A stretch of 64,000 nt of DNA from Chaunax sp. Z400 (GCA_037577475.1 CM075193.1:228501-292500), one strand, 5' to 3'. Positions 1-13,385 are shown, counted from the first letter of the stretch. Notes: generated from the letters alone by a model not told the origin. Program-made: numbers and translations.

Positions 1-816
1 TCTCCTCGGCTTTGTTTTTACAACGACACTAATAATTTGGATTAAACCTCGAAAATACGGCGCGTGCACAGTCGGTGTCCCCGTGTGTGTGTGTGTGCGT
101 GTGTCTGGTTTTTTTGGGGGGGGGGGACGTACCGAGCAGTGAGAGCCTAGAGGCAGCAGGTCTGACGCTGTAACCAGAGCGCCTTCCTTCGTTAGTGGTC
201 AGTACTGCAGCACAAACAAACTGCTTCATTTACTGACTGACACTACTACTAATAACAACAACATTAACAACAGCAATAATAATAACAACAATTATAGTAA
301 TAATAACAACAACAATAATAATTATCATTATTATTATTATTATAGAGACTGTTGAAAAGTAAAAGTGTTAGGACTTCTAAGATCGACTCCTACCCGAGGC
401 CATGACACCCCTCAAGCATTAAACACATTAATTTAACAATATGCAAAATATGAACCCAAACACTCATTTAAAGCAGACTTTAACAAGTGGGAACCTCTTT
501 ATGACTATGGTTAGAACTTATGGTTCTAAAGGTCCGATCATAAAGCAGGCCCCACATGGGTTCTGCTGGACTTCTTGATCCCCTGGAGAGCTAACCCCTG
601 CTTCTGATGGAACAGCTGCAGTGTTAAAAATACTTTGAGACAGTTTAAAAATGGTGGCCCATTGTCTTCATGACAACAATAATTTAATTTTAGTGAGGTA
701 CGGACAGATCGTGAGCTCTTGTCGATCTCGTCTATTGACAGGTTTGTGATCGAGCACCTTTGTCACAGAGGTGCACGCCAACACTTTTAGCTCAGAGGCT
801 CCAGGGAAGATTTCCG
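1..816. other. No gene seen; window edge
   Basis: No exon or RNA gene can be supported here. The first 230 bases hold a few CpGs, a short GT run (about 83-105) and a G run, and could be the edge of a promoter or first exon of a gene to the left. In human the gene head-to-head with ACYP2 is PSME4, but I see none of its coding sequence. The rest is ordinary AT-rich sequence. Confidence 0.5.
238..346. repeat. AAC/AAT trinucleotide-rich tract
   Basis: An imperfect run of ACT, AAC, AAT and ATT triplets about 110 bases long. It is a simple-sequence repeat with no coding signal. Confidence 0.85.
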
Positions 817-1035
817 GGTGTAAATAAAGTCTTTTCAGATCATCCTGGGATTTTCAGCAGACTTTATGTTCGTTTTGTAAAACTAGTCTCCATCTTCTTC
901 AGGTATTTTAAAACTAGTCTCCATCTTCTTCAGGTATTTTAAAACTAGTCTCCATCTTCTTCAGGTGTTTTGGAGAATGCTGAAAATGCTAAATGAAATG
1001 CTCACCGCTGGTTTACTGTGATGATCTGAACACAT
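817..1035 (+). repeat. Dispersed repeat family A, copy 1
   Basis: It begins near TCTTTTCAGATCATCCTGGG and contains three tandem copies, spaced about 31 bp, of a unit with core AACTAGTCTCCATCTTCTTC. It ends in a segment with GAGAATGCTG. The same order of blocks recurs near 3957, 20845 and, inverted, near 20185 and 22225. This is a non-coding dispersed element with an internal variable tandem block. Its class is unknown, but similar sequence is common in fish genomes. Confidence 0.75.
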
Positions 1036-2204
1036 GGGCAGGTTGGATTTTTTTTTTTTTGCTTGTGAATTCAGTTCTCTGATTTCCCAGACTTCACATC
1101 ATCATCATGGCGTCCTCCTTTGTGACTGGTGACAGTCATTACAAGCACTGTTTGATTTAAGAAGTCATTTCCCATTGGATGTGATATTTTTACAGTCTTA
1201 ATATATTAGTAAACCTGCCAGCGTTACAGTTTTTATAAAGATGTTCCTAATAATTGATATTATCCCATAGTCTACTACAGCTCTACTGATATGAACATGA
1301 TTGGCTATTGATATGGTCAAGCATTACCATATTTGATCATGTGAATACAGGTTTTTCAGAGGTCATAAATTGCCAAATTAGGATTACCGAGTTTCCCATC
1401 ATCTTGAACGCAGTTTAAAGGCCCCTATCGCACAGAGACAATATTCTCCTTTACAATGCCTGAGAAAAGCAGGACAGCACTTTAAGGGCGTGGTACACCT
1501 GTGGGGCGGGGCTGCACACACGCTTTCTGCTTCATGTCATTGGTTAATTAAAGTTCATTTAATATGAATAATTATTCATCTGAATATTCATTTGGGATTT
1601 TTTGAGGTATCCCAGGCTGCATTCAGGGACAGACACTGAACTGTAATCACTGTTTGTTTACACTCACTGCAGATTGTTTTAATCCAGATTACTTACACAC
1701 ACACACACACACATATTAAATCTCTGCTGTGTTTTGGGGCCAGATGGTGTTCCTGTTTGACTGTGTTTGGGCTGCGTTCCCACACACCTGATACTCTCAA
1801 TCATTTCTGCAATCCTGAAGAATGTCCTCAGTGATGTGAGTCAGACAGGACGGAATCTGTGAATGATGCACCGCAAAAACCCTTAACGTCTCAGAGATGA
1901 AGGGATGGGTCATCACACTTTATTATATAGCTTTTCTCTTGCTTCTATCCCAAAAAAATTAATTAATTAATTAATTAATCAATAAAAAACTGTTGATGTT
2001 TCTATAGCTCCTAAAATTATTGTGTTATTTATTTATCTTTTTTGGCTTTATTCCAAAACATCTGTTTCTATTTTATTTTGAAAGATAATTTTCCCCGTCT
2101 TTTTCACGTGTCTTATTAGCTTTCCCTCCCCGCTGTATTTAGTTTTTGTGCTCCCGCCGTAGTTTACCAGTTCGTCTTCAGCATCAGCAGTAAATATGGC
2201 GTAT
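1036..2204. other. Intergenic, no gene seen
   Basis: AT-rich sequence with a short CA run (about 1696-1712) and a TTAA tandem (about 1957-1980). No exon, RNA gene or recognisable mobile element was found. Confidence 0.5.
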
Positions 2205-2570
2205 CGGACCATCATGGTGAAGAGGGAGCTCCGTCTGAAGACAAAGCTCTGGATCTACACTCCAACCCTCACCTATGGTCCTGTGTTCTGGGTAGTGACT
2301 GAAAGAAGGAGATGTTGGATACTAGGGGCTGAAATGATCTTCATCCATTGGGTGGCTGGGCTCAGCCTTAGGGGGAGGAGCTCGGCGTAGAGCCACTGCT
2401 CCTTCAATTCCAAAGGAGCCAGTTGAGGAGGTTCAACATCTGGTTAGGATCCTCCTGAGGCCTCTCTTGGAAGTTTTCTGGGCAACTGGGCAGAGACCCT
2501 GTAGAGCCAGAAATCACTGGAGGGATTACATATCTTATCTAGACTGTGAACGCCTCAGGGCCTGGTTGTA
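2205..2570 (+). mobile_element. Teleost LINE fragment (end of reverse transcriptase ORF), decayed copy 1
   Basis: The order of blocks matches the C-terminal reverse-transcriptase region of a very common fish non-LTR retrotransposon: GGTGAAGAGGGAGCT, CTCACCTATGGTC, GTGGCTGGGCTCAGCCTTAG, CATCTGGTTAGGATCCTCCT, then the Arg-rich 'RPRT-W-DY' block near 2490-2530. The frame is broken in several places, so this is a dead fragment. It shares blocks with 10742-11068. Family assignment is from memory. Confidence 0.75.
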
Positions 2571-3124
2571 GCTGGTTACTTCCTCTGGATGCGTTGGTTG
2601 GGGACGAGGTCTTCAAGAGGTGCCCAACCTTCACCGAGTGTTTCAGCCTTTATCCTCAACGCTCTCTGGTTGGCAGGCCAGCAGCGGTGGCCAGGTCACT
2701 GCCCCTCTTATCCGAGTCTGCAGGCTGTACCGGCAGATATTCCACAACCAATGTCATCTTACAACCGATAAGTTTTAAAAGAGCAGATTTAGATTCAGTC
2801 ATCATCTCGTCACCCACATGTTGATGGAAGGTCAGCTGAAGTTTATAAGCTGAACAGCGTTACAGCATCCTGAAGAAATGAAGAATGAAGTTTCCACAAA
2901 CCCTGAGAACCCAAAGTGACACGTTCAGGTCGTGGCTATGTACTGGAGTAGACGCGTTACATCACACCACAAAGTACAGATATTTAACTGAAATGTGATT
3001 GAATCCAGTCCAAAGATATTTAATGTTCAAACTGATAAACTTTAGTATTTTTTATATATATGAACTAAAACTGAATTTGAGGTTTGCAACACATTTGTAA
3101 ACAGTCGTTACAGGTTGATGTTTA
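2571..3124. other. No gene seen
   Basis: The sequence just after the LINE fragment has open frames up to 92 codons (2546-2824), but none resembles a known protein or an exon with splice sites. It may be further decayed transposon sequence. Confidence 0.45.
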
Positions 3125-3420
3125 CCATTGGGTGACATCACCTTTTCTTTTATCATTTGTGAAGAGGCAACACTAACTGTTGAAGTTTGAAAGTGAATTC
3201 TGTCCCATTATTGGTTGATAAACGACTTCAGCTGATCAACAGTCCGAGGTCTCCATTGTTGTGTTTGGTTCTTCATAATGCTCCACACATTTCCAATGGG
3301 GTACAGGTCTGGACTGAGACAGGCCTGTCTAGTTCCTGTACTCTTTGACTCTGAAGTTGTTGTAAGGCATCACAGATGCTGGTTTTTAAGCTCTGAGCTG
3401 CTAACAATCTGGATGGTCCA
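3125..3420 (-). mobile_element. Tc1/mariner transposase remnant, C-terminal part
   Basis: Read on the minus strand, this matches the end of a fish Tc1-like transposase. The block at 3125-3150 gives a Lys-Arg/Lys-Gly-Asp-Val-Thr-Gln-Trp-like C-terminus. The block at 3210-3340 gives the 'SPDLxPIENVWxIMK' and 'RPRTVxQLK' regions that follow the catalytic Asp. The reading frame is broken and the middle of the ORF seems deleted around 3363-3370. The element is inactive. Confidence 0.7.
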
Positions 3421-3956
3421 CCAGTAAGTTCAGTAGACTGGGAACTGTGGTATGGTTCATGTTGAACAACACCTTTTCAACAACAACCAGCAGATTTCAC
3501 TCCTTTCAATCCTCATCGGTGATTTTGAATATATTTCTAGTGGTTTGGAAACTGTGTTCATTTTAACCTCGGCTATGGTTTAATGGACCAGTCAGGACCC
3601 TGTATTGTGGTTGTTGAGTGTTTGCCATACAGAATATTGATCTCATCGCTGAATCCATCTGCTGTATTTTCACACCAGTCCACCTGTTGTGCTTGTCGTC
3701 ATATCTGATTACTAGCTAGCTCTCTGTCTCTCAGTGTGTGTGTGACATGTTATTGACAAACTGTAGTTTGTGGAAGACAATGATGAACTGATTGAAATAG
3801 CATAAATTGTTTTGCCTAAATTCCATCATAATGACTGAAAAAAGGAGTCAGTGCGATCATCTAACATTGTGCCACCATGTGTGACATAATGAGTGTTTTT
3901 TCTTGCTCTGCACGCACATATGAATGAATTTGCTTTGGCTTGTGCTCCACCCTCAG
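3421..3956. other. Intergenic, no gene seen
   Basis: Possibly the rest of the decayed Tc1 element at its left, then unique AT-rich sequence. No coding or RNA feature is visible. Confidence 0.4.
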
Positions 3957-4310
3957 CTTAAAAAGGGTGTGAATAACATCTTTTCAGATCAGTCTGGGAT
4001 CTTCTGCAGACTTGGATTACGCCGCACGAGCTGTATGGAGTCATTTTATGTTTTAAAACTAGTCTCCATCTTCTTCAGGTGTTTTTAAACTAGTCTCCAT
4101 CTTCTTCAGGTGTTTTTAAACTAGTCTCCATCTTCTTTAGGTTTTTTTAAACTAGTCACCATCTTCGTCAGGCGTTTAACAGAATGCTGCAGCGCTGTTT
4201 TGCTGCGAAGCTGCAGAAATGATTTGTGGACTAAGAAACTTCACCTGACTTTACATCAGTTTGGAGATGAGGAGATATTTTTCATTTGGGTGAACCGTTT
4301 GATGCGATCA
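3957..4310 (+). repeat. Dispersed repeat family A, copy 2 (long)
   Basis: A fuller copy than the one at 817. It starts AACATCTTTTCAGATCAGTC, carries GAGCTGTATGGAGTCATTTT, then four tandem units with core TAGTCTCCATCTTCTTCAGG that decay to the right, then GCAGAAATGATTTG and a segment ending GAGATGAGGAG. The intact block order lets the other copies be oriented. Confidence 0.8.
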
Positions 4311-5064
4311 GCTGAAACCTGAGTACCATCAGACCTCTGGAGTCTCCAGGTGTGTAGATGTTCTTTGAGAGAGGCCACACTGTTTTGTGAACCAGGAAAA
4401 TAATTCATCAATAGTTACTGGAAAACTATGATGGGATCTGACAGTCTGTCTGTCCATATGAAGGATCACGAATCTGGCTTTTCAAGCATGAGCTGCCCAT
4501 CTGACTCTACCGCCATATCTGTGGCCTCTGTGGCGGGTATTTGATTGACCTCTGTCATCACAATTTTTAAGGTTGTGCCGTCGCTGTCGTCACAGACTGG
4601 ATGTCTAGGATCTCAGACGGATGTTTGACGAAGACCTCCCAAGCTATTTTTTATTTTTATTTTCAGGTACCAGTGCTGGTCCGTCATCCGCCTAAATTCA
4701 AACAATCTCTGACAGATATGACAGCATCATCAGCAAAGAGTATCATATGTGCTTATCGGGTCTGACATGATCCAAATGTTTTAAACTGTTTCATGGAGAA
4801 ATGAGGACAGTAGACAGGAACTTACATCCTGTCACAGCCCGCTAAGAGCGAGGTGGCTGTACTGTACAGCTGGAACTCCCTCTGGAGAGTACAGTGTAGG
4901 GAGGAGGTGGGCTCTGGTCGGCCATGTTGGCCATAATATTACAGCCTTAGCCGTTACAGAGAGACGCCAAACTAAATCAGGATGACTCGCCAGCAGCTTC
5001 AGGGTCATCCAGAGTTTACAGCTATTAATAGCACTGGGGTACACACATGTTCTCCCCATAACAT

Positions 5065-5067
<3 letters not shown>
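4311..5067. other. Intergenic, no gene seen
   Basis: Unique-looking sequence with no exon-like open frame, tRNA or mobile element that I recognise. Confidence 0.45.
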
Positions 5068-5108
<41 letters not shown>

Positions 5109-5234
5109 TGCAAGGCAACACACTCATCACTAAGAGGAGGAGGAGGAGGAAGAGGAGGAGGAAAGGGCAGGAGAAGGAGGAAGTGGAGAAGTAGGAAGAG
5201 GAGGAGGAGCAGAGGGGAGGAGGAGGAAGAGAAG
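5068..5234. repeat. CA run followed by GGA-rich purine tract
   Basis: A (CA)n run of about 18 units is followed by GAGGAGGAG-type purine repeats over about 100 bases. The long open frames here in both strands are artefacts of simple sequence. Confidence 0.9.
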
Positions 5235-5924
5235 GTTGGCACAGCAACAGCCGCCATGTTGCCTCGAGGCAGAGGAACAGTAAAAAGTCCGTTATGAATC
5301 AAAACATTTGGTTTGATTCATTCAGGGTTGTTTTTCTTTCCTCCCCCTCCCTCCCTCTACTCCCCCTGTCCTCCTCCCAGCTCCTCCTCCCCCCTCCGTG
5401 TGTTTGGGACACTCACACACTGACCTAGTTTGGGACTGCTGTGTGTTTGTTTGCGTCTGCATGCAGAATGTTTCCATGTGTCCACATGTTAACAGACTAT
5501 ATTGTATGGTTTCACCTGCTCCGCTGCTAACCGTACAACACTGCCGTGAAGTGCAGTGCATGTACATGTGAGTACTACATGTAGTATACGACACGTGAGT
5601 ATACTCACTGAAGTAGGCGACAGGATTTTAGACGCAGCTCCAGATTCATGTGATCACAATGGCTGTGAGGTTTAAGTATTTGGATCCGGACCTGGATACA
5701 GATGTGTATAGTGGTGGAACATCTTGAGCTGTCCATACCTGATTACATTTATTTTATTTGGCCTATTATTATTTTCTAATTTTATTATTATTATTTTTAT
5801 TATTATTATTATATTGGCAAACATGTCCTATCTCATAATGACTGTATGTATCCTCTGTCTCATGCTGGGTTATGGTGTGTCTGTCCCTTTAAATTTCCAT
5901 CCACAGTAATTGATCTGATTATCC

Positions 5925-6335
5925 CCACCTGTCTTATTGTCTCCGACTGTCTCTGATTATCTCCGACTCTCTCTACCTGTCTCTGATTGTCTCTACCTGT
6001 CTCTGATTGTCTCCGCCTGTCTCTGATTATCTCCACCTCTCCGCCTGTCTCTGATTGTCTCCACCTGTCTCTGATTGTCTCCGCCTGTCTCTGATTGTCT
6101 CCACCTGTCTCTGATTGTCTCCGCCTGTCTCTGATTGTCTCCGCCTGTCTCTGATTGTCTCCACCTGTCTCTGATTGTCTCCGCCTGTCTCTGATTGTCT
6201 CCGCCTGTCTCTGATTGTCTCCACCTGTCTCTGATTGTCTCCGCCTGTCTCTGATTGTCTCCACCTGTCTCTGATTGTCTCCACCTGTCTCTGATTGTCT
6301 CCGCCTGTCTCTGATTGTCTCCGCCTGTTACTGTC
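5925..6335. repeat. 20-bp minisatellite, about 20 copies
   Basis: Tandem unit CTCTGATTGTCTCCGCCTGT, alternating with a CCA variant. The variants recur in a 60-bp pattern of two CCG units and one CCA unit, so there is a small higher-order repeat. Because 20 is not a multiple of three, the minus strand shows overlapping open frames of Gln, Arg and Thr repeats; these are not genes. The flanks (about 5790-5920 and 6330-6400) resemble fish LTR-retrotransposon ends, which is inference. Confidence 0.9.
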
Positions 6336-6399
6336 ACTGGACTGCACCTCTAATGTTTCTGCCTCATGTCTGTTCTTGGGTCCTCCATTCCTGAAAGCC

Positions 6400-7324
6400 C
6401 ATAGTTTGTAACACACTGTCTCAATGAATGTCTTTAACCTGATCCTTGAAAGTTGAATCTGAAGCACCTGGAGTTCTGTTTAGGGTTTGAAGATGTTTCA
6501 CCATCCTAGATGCTTCTTCAGTTCTGACTTACTGGTGAGGAGTTTCAGATATTTAAACTCTTCTGAGGTCACTAACACATTGACAGTCATTCAGGTCAGA
6601 CTTTACAGTTGAGTCAAAAGCATCCTTTAACCTGCACTCTGTAAACTCAACATAAACTGAATATAATTAACTGGATTAAACCATTATTTTATGTTTTCTG
6701 ACCTACAACGCTGTCATGAAAAATATTTCACACCTCATGATTTGGTTAATGAGGTGGAAGGTCTCCACACACACACTCCCTCTGTCAGCCCTCCTGGTCA
6801 TTCACAAAAAGCACAAATAGAAACAAATTATAAAGGTCAGGAGAAAAAAGAGTAAAGTAAAAATATATATTAATGATAATTAGAATTTAAAACATCCCTG
6901 TCAGTGTTTCTCCCAGTAAGGTCATCATTAAAGGGATTATTGAAATTATCATAAATATGACTTTTATTTTCTTCACAGAAATCATTTGATCATATTTTAA
7001 CGGTGTGTTTTCATTGGTCTTGACAGCATAGATGAACTTTTACACTCCAGCTCTGCTCCTTCCTTTCTCATCTACTTCTTATGCAATCTGCTTTCCTTCA
7101 TGTATATCACATGACATGCACGTGTTTAGTGATTAGCAGGTGTTCCTGGTGCTGCTGACTGTGAACTGACAAGAGGTGCGTCCCTCCTGGGCCACCATCT
7201 AGGCCGCTTTACCCCCACAGTAGATTAATAGGTCAGTTTGGCCAAGTTCATCCAGGGTTCAAGCTACAGTTCAGATAGAGTTCATCAGAGCTGGGGGGTT
7301 GGGGGGTACTGGAACCGTTCAGCT
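6400..7324. other. Intergenic, no gene seen
   Basis: AT-rich non-coding sequence. Nothing beyond short homopolymers is visible. Confidence 0.45.
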
Positions 7325-7507
7325 AGAAAATACAGAACACAGAACCATAGATACAGAACCACAAAATACAGAACCATAGACAAAGAACCATAAATACAGA
7401 ACCATAGATACAGAACCACAAAATACAGAACCATAGATGCAGAACCATAAATACCATAAATACCATAGATACAGAACCATAGATACGGAACCATAAATAC
7501 AGAACCA
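7325..7507. repeat. 14-15-bp minisatellite
   Basis: About 12 imperfect copies of units such as ATACAGAACCATAG and ATACAGAACCACAAA. It directly abuts the left end of the 530-bp dispersed repeat at 7509. The other copy of that repeat, at 48303, lacks this array. Confidence 0.85.
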
Positions 7508-7508
7508 T

Positions 7509-8040
7509 AGCTAATGGGATGCAGGTGGCTGAAATAATCTATCATTAATGAGGCAGTAGAAACCATAAGTGCGTCTCTGCCGTCTGTGATATTTACCCAT
7601 GAGGCACAGCAGCTTAACCTCATTAATGATTTAAATCTCTGACACGCCATCAGGATCTGTGTTGTTCTACACATCCTAAAGGTCCCACACACAGTCCAGG
7701 TTCACACAGTGAAACAGTCCAGGTTCATACAGTGAACTAGTCCAGGTTCATACAGTGAAACAGTTTGGAGTAGAACAGACGTCCTCCTGATAAATCCTGA
7801 GGCACCTCTAGAGGTGACATCAAATGTCCAGAGTGTGTGAGTCTCTAAATCAGAGACAATCATTGGTTCAGGTGAGGGTATGAAAATGTGATGCTGTCAG
7901 AGCCGATCCGTGCATCACTAGTGTGTAACCATCAGAGTGTAAATGTGTTGTGAAGCCGCCTATGTAGGCTCATCTGATGCGTCCTTTAAATAGCAGTAAA
8001 AATACTGCAGCATTGACTTTAGACCAGTTTTTGTTGGTCA
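7509..8040 (-). repeat. 530-bp dispersed repeat family C, copy 1
   Basis: Its reverse complement matches 48303-48832 almost end to end. Shared blocks include TTGGTCAA at one end, TGACATC...CACCTCTAGAGGTGCCTCAG and GGATTTATCAGGAGGACGTC in the middle, and TTATTTCAGCCACCTGCA at the other end. In this copy a block with GTCCAGGTTCATACAGTGAA is repeated three times (about 7694-7760). No coding frame is conserved, so it is probably a non-autonomous mobile element. Confidence 0.75.
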
Positions 8041-8480
8041 ATACAGGGGCGGAAATCCTGGGAGGAACAGGGTGGACATGTCTCCCCCTTCCACAAAGTG
8101 TCCCCAAAATGTCCCCCCCCCCAATAATATAATTGTAACAGATAACTATATAATATAGTATAATTTTAATAATATAATAATTTGTATTGAAATTACTTAA
8201 TAATAATCGACGCAAACAAATCACCGCGAGTTGTAGCCCAAGCAGGACAGAGTAACTGGTGACGCTCTGCATGTGCAGTAAGTATTTACACTGGAAAGTT
8301 AACTTACAACAAAGGATGTGTCAAACATTTTTCACATTCTTGTAACCAAAAACCTGCATGATGTTGCTGTGTGTGTGTATTTGTCTGGCTGCCAGATCCA
8401 TTAATCCATGGCAAAAAGAAAGAGAGATTACGATATCCGATCGTTTTTCAGTGCACGCCAATTAAGTAATATCACAGGCA
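8041..8480 (+). mobile_element. Possible hAT-type transposon 5' part (decayed)
   Basis: The segment CAGGGGCGGAAATCC...TGTCCCC is followed at 8408-8470 by an ATG frame reading MAKRKRDYDIRSFFSAR. That is like the short basic '-DIRSFF' N-terminus of hAT-family transposases with a TTF-type zinc finger. The frame ends soon after, and I see no transposase core. Identification rests on this short motif only. Confidence 0.35.
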
Positions 8481-10741
8481 ATTTGATCAAATCGTCATAA
8501 TAAAGGAATGAAGTGCTTACAGTATGTTTTTGGTGTCATTACGAAAAGGCATCACAGAGCCCAGCAGCCCCACAGTCAGGGACAGGCAGAGGCATAAAGT
8601 CTTTACACGCGACTTTTCAGACCCTCCTATTTTAATTCTGAATTATTATTTCACTGATAATGTTAAGTTGTGAACAACAAATCAAATCAAACAAATGTTT
8701 ACTGCTGACATCGGCAGGAGAGCTCGCTAACGTAGCTGTCAGCAGCACATTTCATTGGATTAAACTGCATGATGCGTTCAATGTCTATCCGGTAACGAGT
8801 TTTGGGCGAAGCAGAATTGTGACGTCATGAAGATATGTTCAATTGTAATCTTGTAAAATGTAGTTTTTGGCGAGAAACTTGAATAAAAGTTTTTTTGAAG
8901 GAGCAATTTGTAGAGGTTTTGGTTTTGGTCACAGCTACAATAAGGTTCACATCATTGACCATACACTCTATACTGAAGAATTTTGGAATCGGCCCACATG
9001 CAGACCTGTTCATGTAGACGTGATTAATTGGAAATTTATAACACATTTGTTCATCTTATAAAGACAGGCTGCTGTTATGTATGCTGTAATGGTTATGTGA
9101 AGACTGGAGCATACTCTGAAATATATATTATTGTCTTGGTAAATTATGCATTGTAGTGTGATCGTTTGTGCGGCCGCTGATGGGACCTGAGATCGGAATG
9201 AGGCGGGTGAAGGATCTAATTAATTCATGATGGTTCAGCAGGAGCTGAGGGAGAAATGGTGGAGCTCCTGGGACGCTGAAGCTTAGAGCTGCTGAAGCTC
9301 AGGGTGTAGCTTCATGATTTAGCTCAGGGCATCAGTTCTGGGTCACAGTGACATCAGACAGGTGGTGATGAACTGCACCTCAGTTAATGAGTTTGAAGGT
9401 TGACGACTAAAGATTTTAACTGAAGGAAAGTTTTGTTACAATGAGACATCTGGCATTTAGACACAGGGACTCTTAACAATTTGCCTCTTTAACAGACCGG
9501 GATACGTGTGTTATGGGCATGTATGTATGTGTTTGTGAATGGAAGGTGTATACATGGGTAGCTGTGTGTGTTCTGTTGTGGTATGTTGAAATTTTGTCCA
9601 TATGTGCATTGTATGGTCAGGTTAAACCAACTCTCAAGGCGCGTGGAAAGTTTAGTGAAAAAACTATTAAACAGTTTTTGAGTTATGAACCAATTCTTAT
9701 GTCCCATCCTCTGTGGTGGGAGATGATAACCCCAGAGCGACCTTCTGTTTTACAAAGTTCTGACAAGTTTAGCCACACCCACTTCCTCTCTATACTCTAC
9801 ATTTACCAGCAAAGCTCGTAGGTACTGAGATTTGGTACCAAGTGATTTAAAGTGAATCAGTACTTGTTAGTATCAGTGTAATTCAGTCAATGATCTTAAA
9901 AGTACCCAGTTTGGTAACCAGCCCAAATGGTGAGTGCTGAGTTTAGTCAGAGGTTGAACTGACTCCAAACACACAGACACATTCGCCTGCTGTTGTTTGC
10001 TAGCTTACGGCTAACGCAGAGTACAGTATTATGGATGTTTGGGGTGATTAAATACTTGTGGGAGTAATATGTATGAGAAATAAATAACTGAGGGAGTAAT
10101 GCAGGATGAATATTTACGTTTCTGTCCCAACAGTGAATCCTTCAATTTTTATCTGCATTTGAAGTTAAAAATGTTTTCCAGTATGATGACAGAAAAAATA
10201 AACCCATCAACAGGACAACACCCTGAAAATACTCATCAAATGGCTTGTTTTACCGTCAACCACAGGAATTGCTATTCTCTTTTAATCCTGCTGAATTTAT
10301 TTGACACCACTTACTGTAATTTCATGACGTTTGAATGATGTCTGGAATGATTAATTTACAAAGAAGCGCAGCGAGTATTTCATTCCCCACCTCCCCTTGT
10401 AATATTAATCCCATCTGAAGGGGTTTACTCTCTTTATCTGTTAGAGCGATGGTTGAATGAAGCAAAGAGGAACTAACTTGACCTCACAGAAGCTCTCAAA
10501 CGAGGGAGGGTTTCTCTTCAAATTAAGTCATGGAGGATTGAGGGGGACTGTTATGCTGCAGAACTATGTCCTCCTGTGATGGTCAAAGAGGTAATGGGTC
10601 AGTCCATTGGTCCCAAGAAGTGCCAGTGTCAAGGTCTGGATCCACAGAGGACTTGGTTTGAGGTAAAGCTCAAAAGATTTTCACTATTTTCTAAAATAAA
10701 GAGTAAAATCAACACATTTAAACTTAACACATTGTTCTAAA
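8481..10741. other. Intergenic, no gene seen
   Basis: Open frames of 60-100 codons occur at 8825-9061 and 9489-9821, and a 79-codon frame at 10099-10338. None has a recognisable domain or exon-like splice sites. The sequence may include old retroelement DNA (for example 8850-9060), but I cannot name it. Confidence 0.4.
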
Positions 10742-11068
10742 GTACCATTTCCTTCTGGGCTCAGCTTTAGAGATAGGGTGAGGAGCGTAGTAGAGCTGCT
10801 TCTCATTCATGTAAAAAAGAAGCCAATTGAGGACATCTGGTTAGGATCCTCCTGGGGCCTCCATTTGGTGGGTTTTTGGACAACTGGGAGGAGACCCCGG
10901 GATAGACCCAGAACTCGCTGGAGTGGATTATAGATCTCATCTAGACTGGGAACTCCTCAGGATCCTCCAGGAGGAACTGGAAAGTGTTGCTGAGGAGAGA
11001 AACGTCTGGAATACCGGATTAGTCTGCTGACACCACGACCCGACCCTGGATAAGAGGAAGAAGATGAA
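10742..11068 (+). mobile_element. Teleost LINE 3' fragment, copy 2
   Basis: Same element as at 2205: TTCTGGGCTCAGCTTTAG, CATCTGGTTAGGATCCTCCT, GACAACTGGGAGGAGACC, the 'W-DY' block near 10918-10935, and the end block GACCCGACCCTGGATAAG. Several frame breaks mark it as dead. Intact members usually end in an ATGG tail here; this copy instead runs into unrelated sequence and then a CCAT array of opposite orientation. Confidence 0.75.
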
Positions 11069-11152
11069 CCAGTACTGGCACCGGTACAGCACCTGGAATT
11101 CTGTACCATTACCAAACAGTACCTTTTTCAGTGCTTTACTCTCTCTTGAACT

Positions 11153-11274
11153 TCCATCCATCCATCCATCCATCCATCCATCCATCCATCCATCCATCCA
11201 TCCATCCATCCATCCATCCATCCATCCATCCATCCATCCATCCATCCATCCATCCATCCATCCATCCATCCATC
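11153..11274. repeat. (CCAT)n microsatellite, about 30 units
   Basis: A nearly perfect tetranucleotide array 122 bp long. The open frames across it are repeat artefacts. Confidence 0.95.
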
Positions 11275-11442
11275 GGCGTTCAGATGTATTTTTCGTTACA
11301 GAGTTTTGGATCGTGTGCTCAGAGTTTATGACACTGAGCTACAGATCACACACACAGAGGCATCCTGTGTCCTGTTTGGTCACACACCAACTGACCGGAC
11401 AAATGTTCTTTTGCTTTTTCACTCAAACACTGCCGCTGGCTA

Positions 11443-11444
11443 AC

Positions 11445-11476
<32 letters not shown>

Positions 11477-11617
11477 GGATGGGGGGGTTTGCCCACCCTC
11501 CAGGTTTGTGTGTATTCTAACGTCCCACTGCTCCTGTGTCCTTTTATTAAGGTCAATTTGGTAACTAGGGTTGGCAAAACACACACACACACACACATAC
11601 ACACACACACACACACC
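11443..11617. repeat. GT run and CA run 100 bp apart
   Basis: A (GT)n run at 11450-11476 and a (CA)n run at 11580-11616 face each other and could form a long imperfect hairpin. They have no coding meaning. Confidence 0.85.
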
Positions 11618-11639
11618 CCTCTGTGTTGCCTCACTCATC

Positions 11640-13383
<1,744 letters not shown>

Positions 13384-13385
<2 letters not shown>

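Noticed and set aside
1..230. First exon of psme4 expected left of acyp2 from human gene order
   Set aside because: No reading frame resembles the proteasome activator; only a CpG-containing stretch is seen, so no call is made.
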